Made by a program: the position numbers and the translations under genes. A stretch of 64,000 nucleotides of DNA from positions 186,001-250,000 of the forward strand of contig MCFH01000029.1 of NCBI GenBank assembly GCA_002104945.1. Reading direction: 5' to 3'. How positions within the stretch are numbered: the first letter of the stretch is position 1; each line of letters begins with the position of its first letter. Source of the stretch: Piromyces finnis. Taxonomy: Eukaryota; Neocallimastigomycota; Neocallimastigomycetes; Neocallimastigales; Neocallimastigaceae. The notes below the pieces were generated by a model. It was not told the DNA's origin. It worked only from the letters and a program-made list of their open reading frames with translations, and ran no database searches. Below are positions 14,009-30,800 of the stretch, in pieces.

Positions 14009-14565
14009 ATGATCTTAGAAAAATTATGTTGGATATAAAATATGATTGTTAATTTATTTATTAATTAATTTTTCTTTTTGTTTTTCCTTATTTTTTAAAA
14101 TCATAGTTAATATTTTTTTTTAATTATTTATTATTATTTTTTTTTAATACAGAATATATATATATATATATTTATCAAATTGTTTATTTTATTCTTTTTT
14201 ATGTGTTATATCAGATTTATTATATTACTTTTAATTTTATAAAAAAATATAAGAAATGTAAAATTATTATTTAAAGAAATAAATTTAATAACTAAAAATT
14301 AATAAAATTTTTATATTTGTTTAATTTATTAATTACTATGAAATAAGCAATTAATAAATATCTAAAATTGATAAATATTATGTTTTAAAGTAAACTTTGA
14401 ATATAAAATAAATGATTAAATATAATATAATATAATAAAATAAATAAAATAGAATAAAAATAAATAATAATTATTATTATAAGAATCTTATTTTTATTTT
14501 ATTTATTTAATTCATATATAAATTAATGATTAAATTTTTAATGATTATTGACTACGATTAAAGAA
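14009..14565. other. Convergent intergenic region between the TLE-like gene and CWC22
   Basis: This 557-bp A+T-rich stretch holds both 3' ends. No open frame of interest is seen. AATAAA-like words occur on both strands, so individual polyadenylation signals cannot be singled out. Confidence 0.6.
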
Positions 14566-17565
14566 TTAGTGCCTATAACTACGTGAATATCTTTCTCTGC
14601 TTCTACTTCTGTCTTTATTTTTGTTTCTTTCTCTTTCTCTATCCCTATCTCTTCCTTTTCTTCTATCTTTGTCTCTTATATCTCTACTTCTACTTCTATT
14701 TTTGCTTCTGCTTCTGCTTCTGCTTCTGCTTCTACTTCTACTTCTGCTTCTGCTTCTATTTCTACTTATAGAGCGCCTTTCACTTAAATGCTTATATGAA
14801 CGTCTACTATCTCTTATTCTACTTCTACTTCTACTTCTACTTCTACTTCTACTTCTACTCCTTGACAAAGATTTTCTGTTTTTATCTTTTTCATTTTCAA
14901 TTTTTTTATCATCTTTAGAATTCTTTATATTTTTTTCTTCATCACTTTTTTTACTTATTGTCTTATTGTTGATTTCATTTTTATCCTTTTCTTTATTTTC
15001 TTTTTTTAAATCATTTTCTTTTCTTTTATATTCTTCTTTAATTTCTTTTTTTACCTTTTCATCATCTCTCTTTTTTTCATATTCATCTTTTTCTTTTCTA
15101 TTTCTTGATCTTGATCTACTTCTTGATGGACTATTATAACGTCTATTACGCTCTGTAGAATGGTTAGAATGTCTTTCTCTATTTTTATATTCCTTCTCAC
15201 TGTTTTTTCTTTTTTTGCTATTATTTTTATGATAATCAGATTCATAGTCTGATTCTGAACTTGAATATGAATCTGAACTAGAACCTGTGCTGCTCTCAGA
15301 ATCATAAGAGTCATAAGAATCATATGAATCATAAGAATCATAAGAATCATAGGAACTTGATGAACCAGTAGAAGAATCATAAGAATCATAAGATGAACTT
15401 GAACTTGAGTCAGAATCAGAATCAGAATCTTCTAATTCACGTTTTTGCTGCATAATTAATTTAGGTGCATTTTTAAGATGCTCACGTAATTCATCAGTTA
15501 AACCACCTAAACCAATACTAGTAAAGTAATTGATAGCGAAACGGGTATCTTTTGGATTATCTTTAGGGAAAAGACCATCAAACACACCTCTTGTAACTGT
15601 ACCAGCTGGTGTATTAACTTCAATTACCATGGTTTCATCTTTAAGTCGTTCATTTAATTTCTTTAAACCTAAAGCTTCACTTAATTCTTGGAATAAAATT
15701 TTGATGAAGATACGAGAACTAGAAGTAGTACTACTTTCAGTTAATCGAATTAATGCAAAAACATTCCATGATATCGCATCTGATGCTAATAAATGTGCGA
15801 AGAATTTTGCAATATTTCTAAGATTATTTGTTTCAAAACGATGTATTGTCTTATAATGAGTTTCAAATGATTCCATAAATTTTTCTTGCCATACTTTATT
15901 AATTTTACAAAATCTTTCTCCAAGAAGACCATACATATTAATATAAGTTTTTTCTTGACTACAACATTCAATTATCATTTCACAGAGTTCATTTTCTTGA
16001 CCCTCTTTTATGTCTAATTTCATTAATTTATGAGCACATTCTTCGAAATTAATACTTGACATAATAATTAAGTAAATAGCACGTCTTAAATTAATTGTAT
16101 CTTGATTAGTTCTATCTTGTATTTCCAATTTTTCTTGTGCTTTTTGTAATTCATCTTTAGAATCAGAATCAGATTCAGAATCAGAACTTGATTCATCAGA
16201 ACTTGATTCTGAACCAGAACTTGATTCTGTGTCTGAATCATCACCTGAATCGGAATCAGAATCACCAAGAATTTCTTTTTTAATATCATTATATTTTTCT
16301 TCATTTTCAAGGAAGTCTTTATCAAATTGGAATACATTAAGCATTTCACTTGTTTCTAAGTCATCATTTAATGATAAATAATGTGTAATTTGATCATCCT
16401 CTTCTACTAAATCTAATTCTGAAACAATTGTTGGATTATCTTTATACTTTTCTCTTCTGACTTGGAATAAAACTTCAACCATATATTGAGTTCTTTTATC
16501 AATTTGACCTTCATGAAGAATAGATCTAAATCTTTCAAAAATAGCATTATTAGCTTTTGCACTAACTTCTGCAAGTAAAGCACCACATTCTCTTATAAAT
16601 CCAATTGCAACTTCAACTGAATCATTTGTTGGACGTTCTAATAAAAGTGTTAAAATTTGTAAAGCTATAATTTCGTGAGCAACTCTTTGATTAACTAAAT
16701 GAGCAATAAAATGTGTTGATGATAGACATGCTTGCTTATTGTTTCTACGATAAGCTCTTTTAAATTGAACAATTAAACGAGTTAATAAAAGTTCACCAAT
16801 TTGTGGAAATTTTGTATTAATTACTGCAATCATTGCTGCATAAACGTTTGTAAATGTAGATGATGCTACTTGAGCCTTCATTACGCTACGACAGAGTAAA
16901 CCTCTTCCACGAATTAAATTTTCGCTCAAAAGTTCAGGTATTATATTTTTAATATTTGAAGTATTTACCTTATTAATTAAACCATTAATACTTTTTTTTA
17001 ATGCTTCCCAGCTCATACGTTGATATTCCTCGCTATTCTTATCTTCAATTTGTTCTTGCATTAATCTTAATCTTCCTGGTGGAATATACATTCCACCAGT
17101 TCTTCCTTGCTTTATTGCAATATTTGTTGCTGTTTCTTTATTTTTATCTGGTTTAATATCTATTTGTTTACGAAGTTGATTTTCTCTTTCACGCTTTCTT
17201 TCTGGATCGATATCTATAATCCTTGGAATGTCATTTCTATGTGGTTCTTCCAAAGATTTTGATCTTGAACGATTTCTATAACTATGTCTTTTGTGCTTTT
17301 GAGATGGTGATGGTGATCTTGAATGATGTCTAGAATTGTATTTTCTATGCTTTGGTGATAATGGTTTTGAATCTGAATCTGAATTACTTTCTGTATCATG
17401 ACGTCTTTTTAATTTTTTTGTTTTATTATTATTTGAAGAACTTGCTGAAGAAACAGAGACAGATCTTGATCTTGAATTAGAATCTGTTCTTGTACTTGAA
17501 GTTGATCTTGAAGATGATCTCGATCTTGAACTTGATATAGATCTTGACCTTGATCGTGAACTCAT
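14566..17565 (-). CDS. CWC22: Pre-mRNA splicing factor CWC22 (nucampholin), 999 aa
   Basis: CWC22 is a spliceosome component that also positions eIF4A3 of the exon-junction complex. The frame is a single exon from the ATG at 17565 to a TAA at 14566-14568. Residues 1-105 are an RS domain. A conserved motif ([14 protein letters not shown], about 157-170) precedes the MIF4G domain (about 180-375). Family blocks such as [16 protein letters not shown] and [16 protein letters not shown] are present. An acidic Ser/Asp linker (about 435-480) separates this from the MA3 domain (about 490-600). The C-terminal 300 residues are highly charged, with repeated SYD units and long RS runs. Both ends are more RS-rich than in yeast Cwc22, closer to the animal protein. 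Lack of introns is notable beside intron-dense neighbours. Identification is certain. Confidence 0.96.
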   Translation of the reverse strand: MSSRSRSRSISSSRSRSSSRSTSSTRTDSNSRSRSVSVSSASSSNNNKTKKLKRRHDTESNSDSDSKPLSPKHRKYNSRHHSRSPSPSQKHKRHSYRNRSRSKSLEEPHRNDIPRIIDIDPERKRERENQLRKQIDIKPDKNKETATNIAIKQGRTGGMYIPPGRLRLMQEQIEDKNSEEYQRMSWEALKKSINGLINKVNTSNIKNIIPELLSENLIRGRGLLCRSVMKAQVASSTFTNVYAAMIAVINTKFPQIGELLLTRLIVQFKRAYRRNNKQACLSSTHFIAHLVNQRVAHEIIALQILTLLLERPTNDSVEVAIGFIRECGALLAEVSAKANNAIFERFRSILHEGQIDKRTQYMVEVLFQVRREKYKDNPTIVSELDLVEEDDQITHYLSLNDDLETSEMLNVFQFDKDFLENEEKYNDIKKEILGDSDSDSGDDSDTESSSGSESSSDESSSDSESDSDSKDELQKAQEKLEIQDRTNQDTINLRRAIYLIIMSSINFEECAHKLMKLDIKEGQENELCEMIIECCSQEKTYINMYGLLGERFCKINKVWQEKFMESFETHYKTIHRFETNNLRNIAKFFAHLLASDAISWNVFALIRLTESSTTSSSRIFIKILFQELSEALGLKKLNERLKDETMVIEVNTPAGTVTRGVFDGLFPKDNPKDTRFAINYFTSIGLGGLTDELREHLKNAPKLIMQQKRELEDSDSDSDSSSSSSYDSYDSSTGSSSSYDSYDSYDSYDSYDSYDSESSTGSSSDSYSSSESDYESDYHKNNSKKRKNSEKEYKNRERHSNHSTERNRRYNSPSRSRSRSRNRKEKDEYEKKRDDEKVKKEIKEEYKRKENDLKKENKEKDKNEINNKTISKKSDEEKNIKNSKDDKKIENEKDKNRKSLSRSRSRSRSRSRSRSRIRDSRRSYKHLSERRSISRNRSRSRSRSRSRSRSRSRSKNRSRSRDIRDKDRRKGRDRDRERERNKNKDRSRSRERYSRSYRH

Positions 17566-18056
17566 TTTTTTTTTTTTTTTATTAATATTTATTTTTATTT
17601 GAAATAATTTTATATATTTTTTAAAAACTTATATATTCTATTAAATCAGATAAAAAACTAAATAAAAAAATTTTTTATTTCAAATTTTTATAGTTATATA
17701 TTAAATATAAATTTATATTCTTTATTCCTAAATTAATATAATAAATTTTTTATACAAAATAATAAAATAAAATAAAAGATAATGAAAAAAACAAAACAAA
17801 ACAAATATTATATTTTATATATATTATGTAAATATTATATATAGTTTTTTCTTTTTTCCTTTTTTTTTTATTATTAATAGATATAATGATCTAATATTAC
17901 TTTTATTTTTATTTTAATATTTAATTATTAATTCTAGATAGTATACATTTTTTAAAAAAAAACACTAATATTATACAAATATTAAAACTATTTATATAAA
18001 TAAACTCTATATTTTCTTTTACTAAGTACATTGTAGGAGGTATAAGTGTTGTATTA
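17566..18056. other. Intergenic region between CWC22 and the phosphodiesterase-like gene
   Basis: This 491-bp A+T-rich stretch lies between two minus-strand genes. It includes the 5' flank of CWC22, with a T run directly against its ATG (an A-rich leader on the coding strand). No open frame was seen. Confidence 0.6.
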
Positions 18057-21000
18057 TTACAATTGTTTCTCTTTTTCTACATCAATTTTTTTCTTTCTTA
18101 ATATGATATCTACTAAGTTTCGAACTTTAAAGTATTTTAAATAGTCATTATTGAATACAGTATAATAATCACCAAAATATTTTGAGTAATCCTCTGAATT
18201 TATTAAAAGAGAATATGTTGATTTCATTTTGTTCATTAGTTTTTTATTTATGGTATCACTAGATACATTTATTACTGTTTCAGGATTATTTTTTTCAAGC
18301 AACAATTCATTTGATGAATTATTATTACTATTTTTAACAAATTCTTTATCAATTATGTTGTTATTTTTTGATAAAGGATATATTTTTTGTTGTAAATTTT
18401 CTTTAATTTTTAGATTGGTATACATAAATTTAATAGCCCCCATTTTATAAATTCCATCAAAATAATGAATGTCTTCTGTTATTTGAGAATCAGGGGGCCA
18501 GTTATTTAATCCAATTAAATGACCAATTATAATTGGTATACCAAGACATTGTAATGATAAAACTCTAAATTTTAAATTCCATATTGATGGAATTACATAA
18601 GGGATGTTAAATGTATTTGGGATAAGAAAAGTATATGCAGAACTAAGTAATAGACAAATACATATAAAAACTGTTGTCCATAAAAACGCATATTCTTTCA
18701 TTAAATATACCATTTGAACATTTGAGTATTCTAATTTTTTATTGGAATAAAACATTCTGAAATAAATATATGCTTTCTTCAACAGCGATTTATTTTTAAT
18801 ATAATTTTTTCTTTTTTGACTCCACGATACATAAAGAAGAACAAATAATCTACCAAATATTAATTGTAAAATAATTGATACACAAAGTAATGCAAATAAA
18901 AATTCAGGGATTACTTTTGGGTGATGAAGAACAGTTGAATCTGGTATACCATAACCTTTAATAAAATAATATAAAAAGAAAACAAATAGAGATAATGTAA
19001 ATTGTAGAATAATGATTATTAAAGTATAAAATGCTGCCTTTCGATTACTTTTTACTACATTTTTTAATTCTTCATACCAAATTTCATATTTTGTATTTTT
19101 ATTAACAGATGTTAAAAGACTTAGTGGGAAAGTGAACGTATAACGTTCCATGATCCATATTTGAAAAGTTATTGCAAGTGTAACAAATATTAAGTCTAAG
19201 GTAGCATTTCTAATTATATGAGTATATACATATCTTTTTCTGACTTCTTTATAAATATTAATAACTTTTTGTATTTCTTGGGAGTACATTTCGGATGAAT
19301 ATTCATCATCATCATTTAGTGGATTTCTCTTTAGATATTCTGGATAATCAATAGGTACCATACCCATTGTTTTGAATAAATTAATAACATATAATTGTTT
19401 TTGATATAATAAGTCACGTAAAAGGATTCTAATATATTCCTCAGAATTTTGGATATTGGCTAACCCTTCAATCCATGATGTAATCATTCTTCCTTCACTT
19501 TGAGCAGGTGCAGGATATCCTAACAAACCTGTTACTGTAGCAGCAATATCTAAGTTATTCCATGTATTTTGTGGGAAAAAATCTTTTCCTTTAAATGAGC
19601 CGAAATTTGAATTTTTTTTGTATACCATTATTGGTACCTCCATATTTTGTTTATGTGTACCTCCATGACCTCCTGCATCAACTTGACCATGATCTGATAT
19701 AATAATAACAATAGTATTTTCATCAACAATGTTTAAAATTTCTTTTACATGATTTGCTTTATCTGTACATGCTTTGTAATATGTATTATTTTTATTATAT
19801 TTACGTGTTACTCCGTATGCATGACCTTGAATATCTATATCAGAAAAATGTGTTAAAAAAAGATCAAATTCAATTGCTCCAGTTAATGCTTGTTTTGTTA
19901 TCTTCATACGTTCAAGGTCAGCATAATATGCATTAGTATTACTACCAAGAGGTCCAAATGATGGTGCTACACCGCCATCACCAACTAATTGAGAAAGTTG
20001 ACTTTTAACTAATGCAGGAAATGTTGTAGATCCAGTAATACCACAAAATGTACCATTTTCAGAAATAACTCTCCCGAATATTGAATCAAAAGTAGTTTCT
20101 GGTGCTAGAATATTATTTAAGAGTCCGTGTATTTCCGGTGGAGAACCAGTCATAATTGATAACCAATTTGGTAACGACATAGATGGTAATGAACATTTAA
20201 TCTTATAATATTTAGCATCTTTCATAATGTTTTTATTTGAAATTATTTCTTTAAATTCTGGATGTTCTAGAAATTTGTCGTATCGAAGTCCATCTAATAG
20301 TACAATTTCAACTTTGTTTTTTTTATTGAAAAATTTATTAAACTTTTGTTTATATAAATTTTGAATACGGTTTCTTTCTGCTGTCATACCTCTAGAAACT
20401 GTTTTTGGAAAAAATTCTCCTTGAGTATTCATAATTTTAATAAATTCTAATAAAAAATTACTTAATAAAATAACAACTAGAATAATTACTATAATACTGA
20501 AAAGTTTATGACCTTTGTCAACTCTTTCTTTCATTTGCTTTCTTGCTGATTGAATTTCCAATGTATTATCAATATCCTTAATTATATCAGTCAAAATTTT
20601 TTTTTCTGATTCTGGAGTATTAGATGTATTATTTATCATAATCTTCTTATTATCATTGTCATCATCATCATCATCATCATTGTCATTATCCTCATTATTT
20701 TTTTTAACATTATTGTTATTTTCTTTATCATCATCATCACTTTTTATTTTATTTATAATCGTTTGTTTAACTTTTTTTACATGACTTTTATATTTATTTC
20801 CATTTGAATTATTTATATGATTATTTGTACTAATATCTTCTATTTTTAAAGAAAATGTTCTTGATATTAGATCTAGTATTGGATAACGTACATAATAACC
20901 AAACCGTTTTCTTGATGTTATTACTTTATTGGTTAAATATAATAATGGTATCTATAATTTAATATAAAATAATATTTTATGATTAATTGAAATGAAGGAA

Positions 21001-21916
21001 TTAACAATTCACATAGAATTATATATATTACATGTTAATATAAAAAACCAACTATATATATAGAAATGTAAAATGCCGATTTAACTTACTAAAATAAATA
21101 AATTTATGATTGATAAAGATAATTGAATAATTAAACGATCCCCAGATGGTTTTGATAATAGCATAAAATGAATACTTAAATTAATAATATATAATGTTAT
21201 TTCAATAATTAATGATTTTACTTTTTGTTTTTGAATCTCGGATAAAAACATGATTCCAACAACTACTGAAAAGATTAATGTTGTAATATATAAGATTTTT
21301 AATATATAATTCATTCCAGGATCTCTTAAAAAAGTTTTCCATGTTAAGAAAATATTATTTGAAGATTTTTCAGTGTTTATTACATTTGTATTTTTGTTAT
21401 AAGTATAAATAATTTTTCTATCAAAATATCCTATATATGAATTTTCATCCTTGACATTATATTGTGGAAACAATAGTTTAATTCCATCACCTTCACTATC
21501 ACTCAATATATTGTAATTTTGAATAAAGAATGGAAAAAAAATTATATGAACTATAATCTTTAATAAATAAATTGAATACATTGTTAATATTTATTTGTCA
21601 AAATTATATATTCATTATAAAATAAATTAAGTAAAATTACATAAATGATAATGAGGATCGACAGTATTGTTAGTAAAGTTTTTGATGGCTTATAAATAGG
21701 GTTTTGTCTTTTTTTATAAGTTTTAGTTTTTTCTATACTTTCTTCATCTGATATATAATTATTATCTAAATTACTAATAGTTTCCTGAATCTTATTATAT
21801 AATTCTTTTTCTTCTCCATCTTTTGTATTTAAAAATTGTAATTGAACTGCGTTTTCTGGATTTATAATTTTTTCTGGAAGTAATGACGATGCTTGATAAG
21901 ACCGAAGTATAGTCAT
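18057..21916 (-). CDS. Multipass membrane protein with a type I phosphodiesterase / alkaline-phosphatase-superfamily domain, 1212 aa
   Basis: Three exons keep frame: 21916-21641, 21557-21090 and 20951-18057; the first intron has a TATTAAC branch site. The N-terminal third holds about four membrane helices (roughly 79-103, 176-198, 206-226, 234-255). Then come a polar linker with a run of seven Asp (about 340-346) and another helix (about 398-416). Residues about 460-760 form a metal-hydrolase domain with a full set of ligands: D468 in VLLDGLRYDK, candidate nucleophile S507 in PSMSLPNW, D621 and H625 in DIQGH, D668/H669 in SDHG, and H677. About five helices follow. GPI ethanolamine-phosphate transferases (PIGN/PIGO/PIGG) share this architecture, but their nucleophile motif (TTT) is not found; here it looks more like nucleotide pyrophosphatases with Ser in place of Thr. 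Likely an ER or Golgi enzyme acting on a phospho-lipid or glycan. The substrate is unknown. Confidence 0.78.
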
Positions 21917-22983
21917 ATTATTTAATTAAGAAATTTTTATTTTTATATTTATTAAATTCACCTTTTAATAATTGGTTAATTTATTAATCGAAAAAAAAAA
22001 GAAAACTAAAGGATTGATATAATGAAATATAGTTTATGTTATTTTTATTGATATGTTTATATATTTTATTAATATAAATTTGTACAAACATTTAAATTAT
22101 TAACTTGTATAAATATATTTTCCTTTTTTTTTAAACTTTTAATAATTAAACCGAAAAAAAAAAAACTTTTTTTTTTTATTTTGAATTAGATTTAATAATA
22201 TTGATGTAAGATAATTCTTTTTTTTTTTTTTTTTTTTTATTATATAAATATAAATATATTATAAAAAAACCATTTATGTCTTTTTTTTTTTAAAAACTGA
22301 TTTTTTTATTTTAAAAAATTTTATTTGAAAATTTTATGTGTTATAAAAATTTACTGCATTCATTTTAATCTGAGTATTTTTTGAAATGAATATTATTTTT
22401 TAATTATTTCCTTTATGTTATTGTTACGCTTAATCATAATTGAAAAAAAAAAAAGATTAATTTTTTTTTTTTACTTTTTTGTTATTAATTAAAATTATAA
22501 ATACATTAATTAATATATTATATTTGTTATTTTTATTATTGAACCTTGTTATATCAATAATATTAAATAAGATTTTTAATTATTTTTTTTTTTTTTTTAT
22601 TAATTTCATATAAAATCGAAAAAATAAATATTTTTATTTTTGTTAAAAATAGGAAATTATAAATATTTTTATTAATGTTTATATTTTAAAAAAAAAGTTT
22701 GAAATATACAATTGATAAAAAAGGAATTATTTTTATAACATCATTATTTTATTATATTATTAAAAACAAGATATGATGATAAATTAAAATGAATATTGTT
22801 TTTTAGTAGTGGTATTTAAATAAATTAAAAAAGATATACATTATATTTAAACCAAAATACGCTGAATTAAATATCCTTTGTTATTAAAGTGTATTTATAT
22901 CAATTACATTTTATGATTGATTATTATTTTATATTTCTTGTATAAAGTTTAAAGAAAAAAGAATTATATAAATATAAATTTTG
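21917..22983. other. Divergent intergenic region
   Basis: About 1.07 kb between two divergent genes, dominated by alternating poly-T and poly-A runs (for example 22218-22238 and 22583-22600). No coding frame was seen. It should hold both promoters. Confidence 0.6.
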
Positions 22984-26420
<3,437 letters not shown>

Positions 26421-27892
26421 ATTTTTAGAATTAAATCAGCAGTAGTATTATTTTCATACTTTTGTCTTTATAATATTTTGTTTTTATTTATATAATTCAA
26501 AAATTAAACTATCCATTAAAATTAAAATTTACCTCTAGTATTACAAGTACTATATTAATTAATTTAAATGTAATACAAGGAAAAATAAATAAATGAAATA
26601 TAATTAATAAATTAAATAATTATTAATAAATAATAATAGGAATAAAGTTATACGACAATATAAAACATAAATTTCTTATTTATATATATATAAATATATA
26701 AATTTCTAAACTTTATTCCTTTTTTAAATCAAAGTTTTTAAAATAATAAGAAAAAATATAATTAAATAAAGGAAAGTTAAAAAAAAAATAAATAATAATT
26801 AAAATAAATCAATTGTTAAATAAATATTATTAATTATTTTTAATTTCAAAACTTATACTTTTGAAATAATATATTTTTAAAAAAACTTTTAATTAGTTAT
26901 GATAATAATTTAAAGTTCATATACATATATCAAATATTTATTTTTATAATATTTGATAAAAATTTTATTAAAAATGTTTAAAAATAATATTATATATGGA
27001 AAGGTGTAAAAAAGAGATTTTATATAAAATCTTTTAAAATGTGAAAACACTGTCATTACATTTTTGTATATTATTTTATTAAATAACACAATAAAATAAA
27101 AAAGATATTAAAGAAAAGTTTCCTTTTCTATATAAACTAATAAAAAAAAGATTAATCTTATATAATAAAGTTTCATAAACTTTAAAAAGTTTAAGTATTT
27201 ATATATAAAAAACGTTTTTTCCTTTTTTCCTCGAAAATTTAAAATAATTAATTTGATAATATTAAAAGACAAAAGAAAATTTTAAATTTTTTTATTTTAA
27301 TTTGTATTTTGGAATTTGACAATATATTAACTGTAAATATATTGGCATAAAAATGAAAATCGTTAAAATATTTAAAGAATATAATAATTATTGAATTGAA
27401 TAATATTTCTTATAATATTGATAGTATTATACTAAAGCAAAAATTATAATATAAGCTGAATAATCCAAAATTTTCATTATAAAGATTTTATTAATTAAAA
27501 TCAAATAGGAACTTAAAAACAATTTTTCTAGAAAAAAAAATAAACATATAAACAATTACATTGTATATATAAACATTGATATATATTAACAATTTAAAAA
27601 TCAGTTATTTTCATTTATATCTGGAATATAAATTGTGGAAATAATTTCATATTATAATTACGAAAAAACAAAACAATACTAAATATTGACACAATGCTAT
27701 CGTTTTAAGGGATTCATTTTTATAAAGATTTCTATCGTATATTTTATTCAAATAAAAATTATAATAAATATTTGAATATACATATTTTTCTTCCTTTTTT
27801 TTTTCTTTTTCTGTTTTTGAGTTATATAAATTCTCAAAAAATTAATTAAAATCAATAATAACATAAAAACCTTTAAAATATATTTATTGAAA
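26421..27892. other. Intergenic; 5' region of the MOK-like kinase gene
   Basis: About 1.5 kb of A+T-rich DNA without coding character. It contains scattered short inverted repeats, such as AAAAGAGATTTTATATAAAATCTTTT near 27010-27036 written as two arms AAAGATTTTA/TAAAATCTTT. The kinase promoter should lie at the right end. Confidence 0.55.
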
Positions 27893-30800
27893 ATGGCGGA
27901 TGCAAAATTGGAAGGTATAAATTATACTAAAAAAAAACATCAATGAATTAAGATTTATTATTATATCTAATCAAATTCATATTCCTTATCAAAAATAGAT
28001 TTCCACTTAATTTGTAAACTTGGAGAAGGTACATTTTCTGAGGTTATGAAAGTTAAACATAAAAAAAGTGGAAGAATATTTGCAATGAAAAGATTTCGAA
28101 AACATTATATGAGGTTAATAAAACTATTATTGAATAAATAATAATAACAATTATATTAATATTATAAATATTAATTTAGTTTGAAAGATGTAAATGATTT
28201 ACAAGAAGTTTATGCACTTCGATTATTGAATCCACATCCATGCATTATTGACTTATATAATGTTATATAGTAAGTTCAAAATATTATATTGGAATGAATA
28301 TAAAAGCTGTTATTAAACTTATATATATAATTATTTATTTTTAATCTTGAAATAATTCTTGATCATTCTTCAATGTTACATAAATAAAAATTAAAAAGTG
28401 AAAAAAAAACAGGAATAGTTACATTGAATTTCGAATTAATGTCATCAAATTTATATGAATTAATATCTAAAGATAATCGGATTATTCCAGAAAGTATAGT
28501 AAAGCAATATATGTATCAAATATTAGTGGCACTTGAATATATACATGGGTAATGAAATGAGTAATACTATTTTAACAAAATGTTTTCCCTAAATTCGTTA
28601 TAATATAATAATAAATTATATTTTTTTTTCAAAAAAATATTTTAATAAATATATATCAATAGTAAAGGAATATTTCATAGAGATTTAAAACCAGAGGTTG
28701 ATATTAATTAATAACAATGTTATTAATTTTTAAAGATATTATTATTGTTATAGGTTAAAAATCACTTTTTATTAAAAAAAAATTATTTTCTATTTTATCA
28801 TTTTAAAAAAAATAGAATATTTTAGTAAAAGGAAAACGAATAAAAATAGCTGATTTTGGATCTTGTAGAGATATAGATTCCAAGCCACCATATACAGAAT
28901 ATATTGCTACACGATGGTATATATATATAAGTCAAGCGAATAATATAATAAATTATTTATTTTATTGTATTATCATTTTTTTTAGGTATCGATCTCCTGA
29001 ATGTTTATTATGTAATGGAAGATATTCATATAAGATGGATATGTGGAGTACTGGATGTGTAATGTATGAAATTTTAAGTAAAAACCCATTATTTCCAGGA
29101 ACAAATGAATTAGACCAAATTCATAAAATTCATAATATATTGGGAACCCCAGACCCTCAAGTACTAAAATCAATGTTGGGGTACTTTTTCATTAAAATAG
29201 ATATTTACTATTTTATTATACATTTTTATAAATTCATAAATAACACACTCTTTTAAATTTTTAAATAAACTTTAAAAAAGGTGTAAAACGTTATCAACAA
29301 AATACACCTTTGCGTATACAAAAGGTAGTGGAATAAAGTCATTGATACCCAAAGCTTCAAAAGAAGCTTTAAAATTAATATATGATTTATTAATATATGA
29401 TCCAAAACTTAGGTATAATATAATATAATCTATATAGTTAAATAACGAATTTAATTGTATATTCTAATAATATAACATTTAATAATAATATAAAATAAAA
29501 AGAGTAAATTCAACTAAAGCCTTAGAATCCCCATTCTTTCTAGATACTGATTTAGATGATGTTGAGATTTCATTTTTAAAAAATATACGACCATTAACAT
29601 TGAATGTAATAATAAAGTTTGGGAATGTATATATTTATTATTTATACATAATTTATTGATTTTATATTAAAATATTATGTTATTATTAGACTGGAAATAC
29701 CGTGTCACCAAAAAAACCAAAGAACAAATCAAAGAAATCTTATATCAAAAATAACAGTAGTAGTGTATATAGTAGTAATATTTCTTTAAAAAATAAATCA
29801 AAAACAAATATAGCGAAAAATAAACAAAATGATAAAAAGGTATTATATCATATATATAATATCAAAAAAAAAAAAAAAAAAAGAATAATGTAATATAAAA
29901 TATAATGTATCATTTTTGTATTAATTTTATTTTCAATTATGCTATTTAGAGCAAAGAAAATATTAATCCTAATGAAAATTCCAAATGGAATAATGAATCA
30001 TCAGATTTTAAAAATATTAATAAAAATAAAGATAGTTTGTCGAATCAGAAAAGTAATAACGGAAAAATAAAAGGAGATGACAAGATTAATAAGAAAAGTA
30101 ATGACATTACTAATAAAAAAGATGAAAATAAAACTATAATTAAAACCATTTCTGATTCAATTTCATCAATGGATTCAACTTCATTATCAATGAGTACAAT
30201 ACTTGATCAAACGCATGTAGAAAATCCTGAAAATACAGAGAATAGTGTTTCTGTTTCTATAGATAATAACGAAAATAAAAATAATGATGATAGTTCAGAT
30301 ATAGTGAAAAAAGTTCCAAATTTCAAAGAAAAGACATATAAAATAGAAGAAAATGAAAATGAAACACCTTTAGAAAAGAATTTAAGTTTAACAAAAATAT
30401 TTTATGATAACTGTATCGAGAATAGTAATAAGATGAATGATAAAAACAAACCTACAAAGAGTAATATAAATTAAAATATTATATATTATAACTATTTTAA
30501 TTTAATAATATTCGTATTAATTTAATTCTTATTATACAATATTAAATTTATTTAAATTTATATAATTACATTTTATTTGATATTACAAAAAAAGATAATA
30601 TTATAAAATCAACAATAAAAATGCCTGAGATTGATCAATCCTATTCCTCTTCTATAAATACTATCTTTCATAAAAATAAAAATATTACCAAAATTAATAA
30701 CTATGAATATAGAATTATCAATCTTAATGATTTAAAGAATAAAAATAATAATTATAAATATGATTCCTCAGATACGATAAATGATGCTAATAAACATTAT

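Noticed and set aside
18057-20639. Stand-alone GPI ethanolamine-phosphate transferase
   Set aside because: The frame is open upstream of the Met at 20639 to a good acceptor at 20951, and the nucleophile motif differs from PIGN/PIGO/PIGG.
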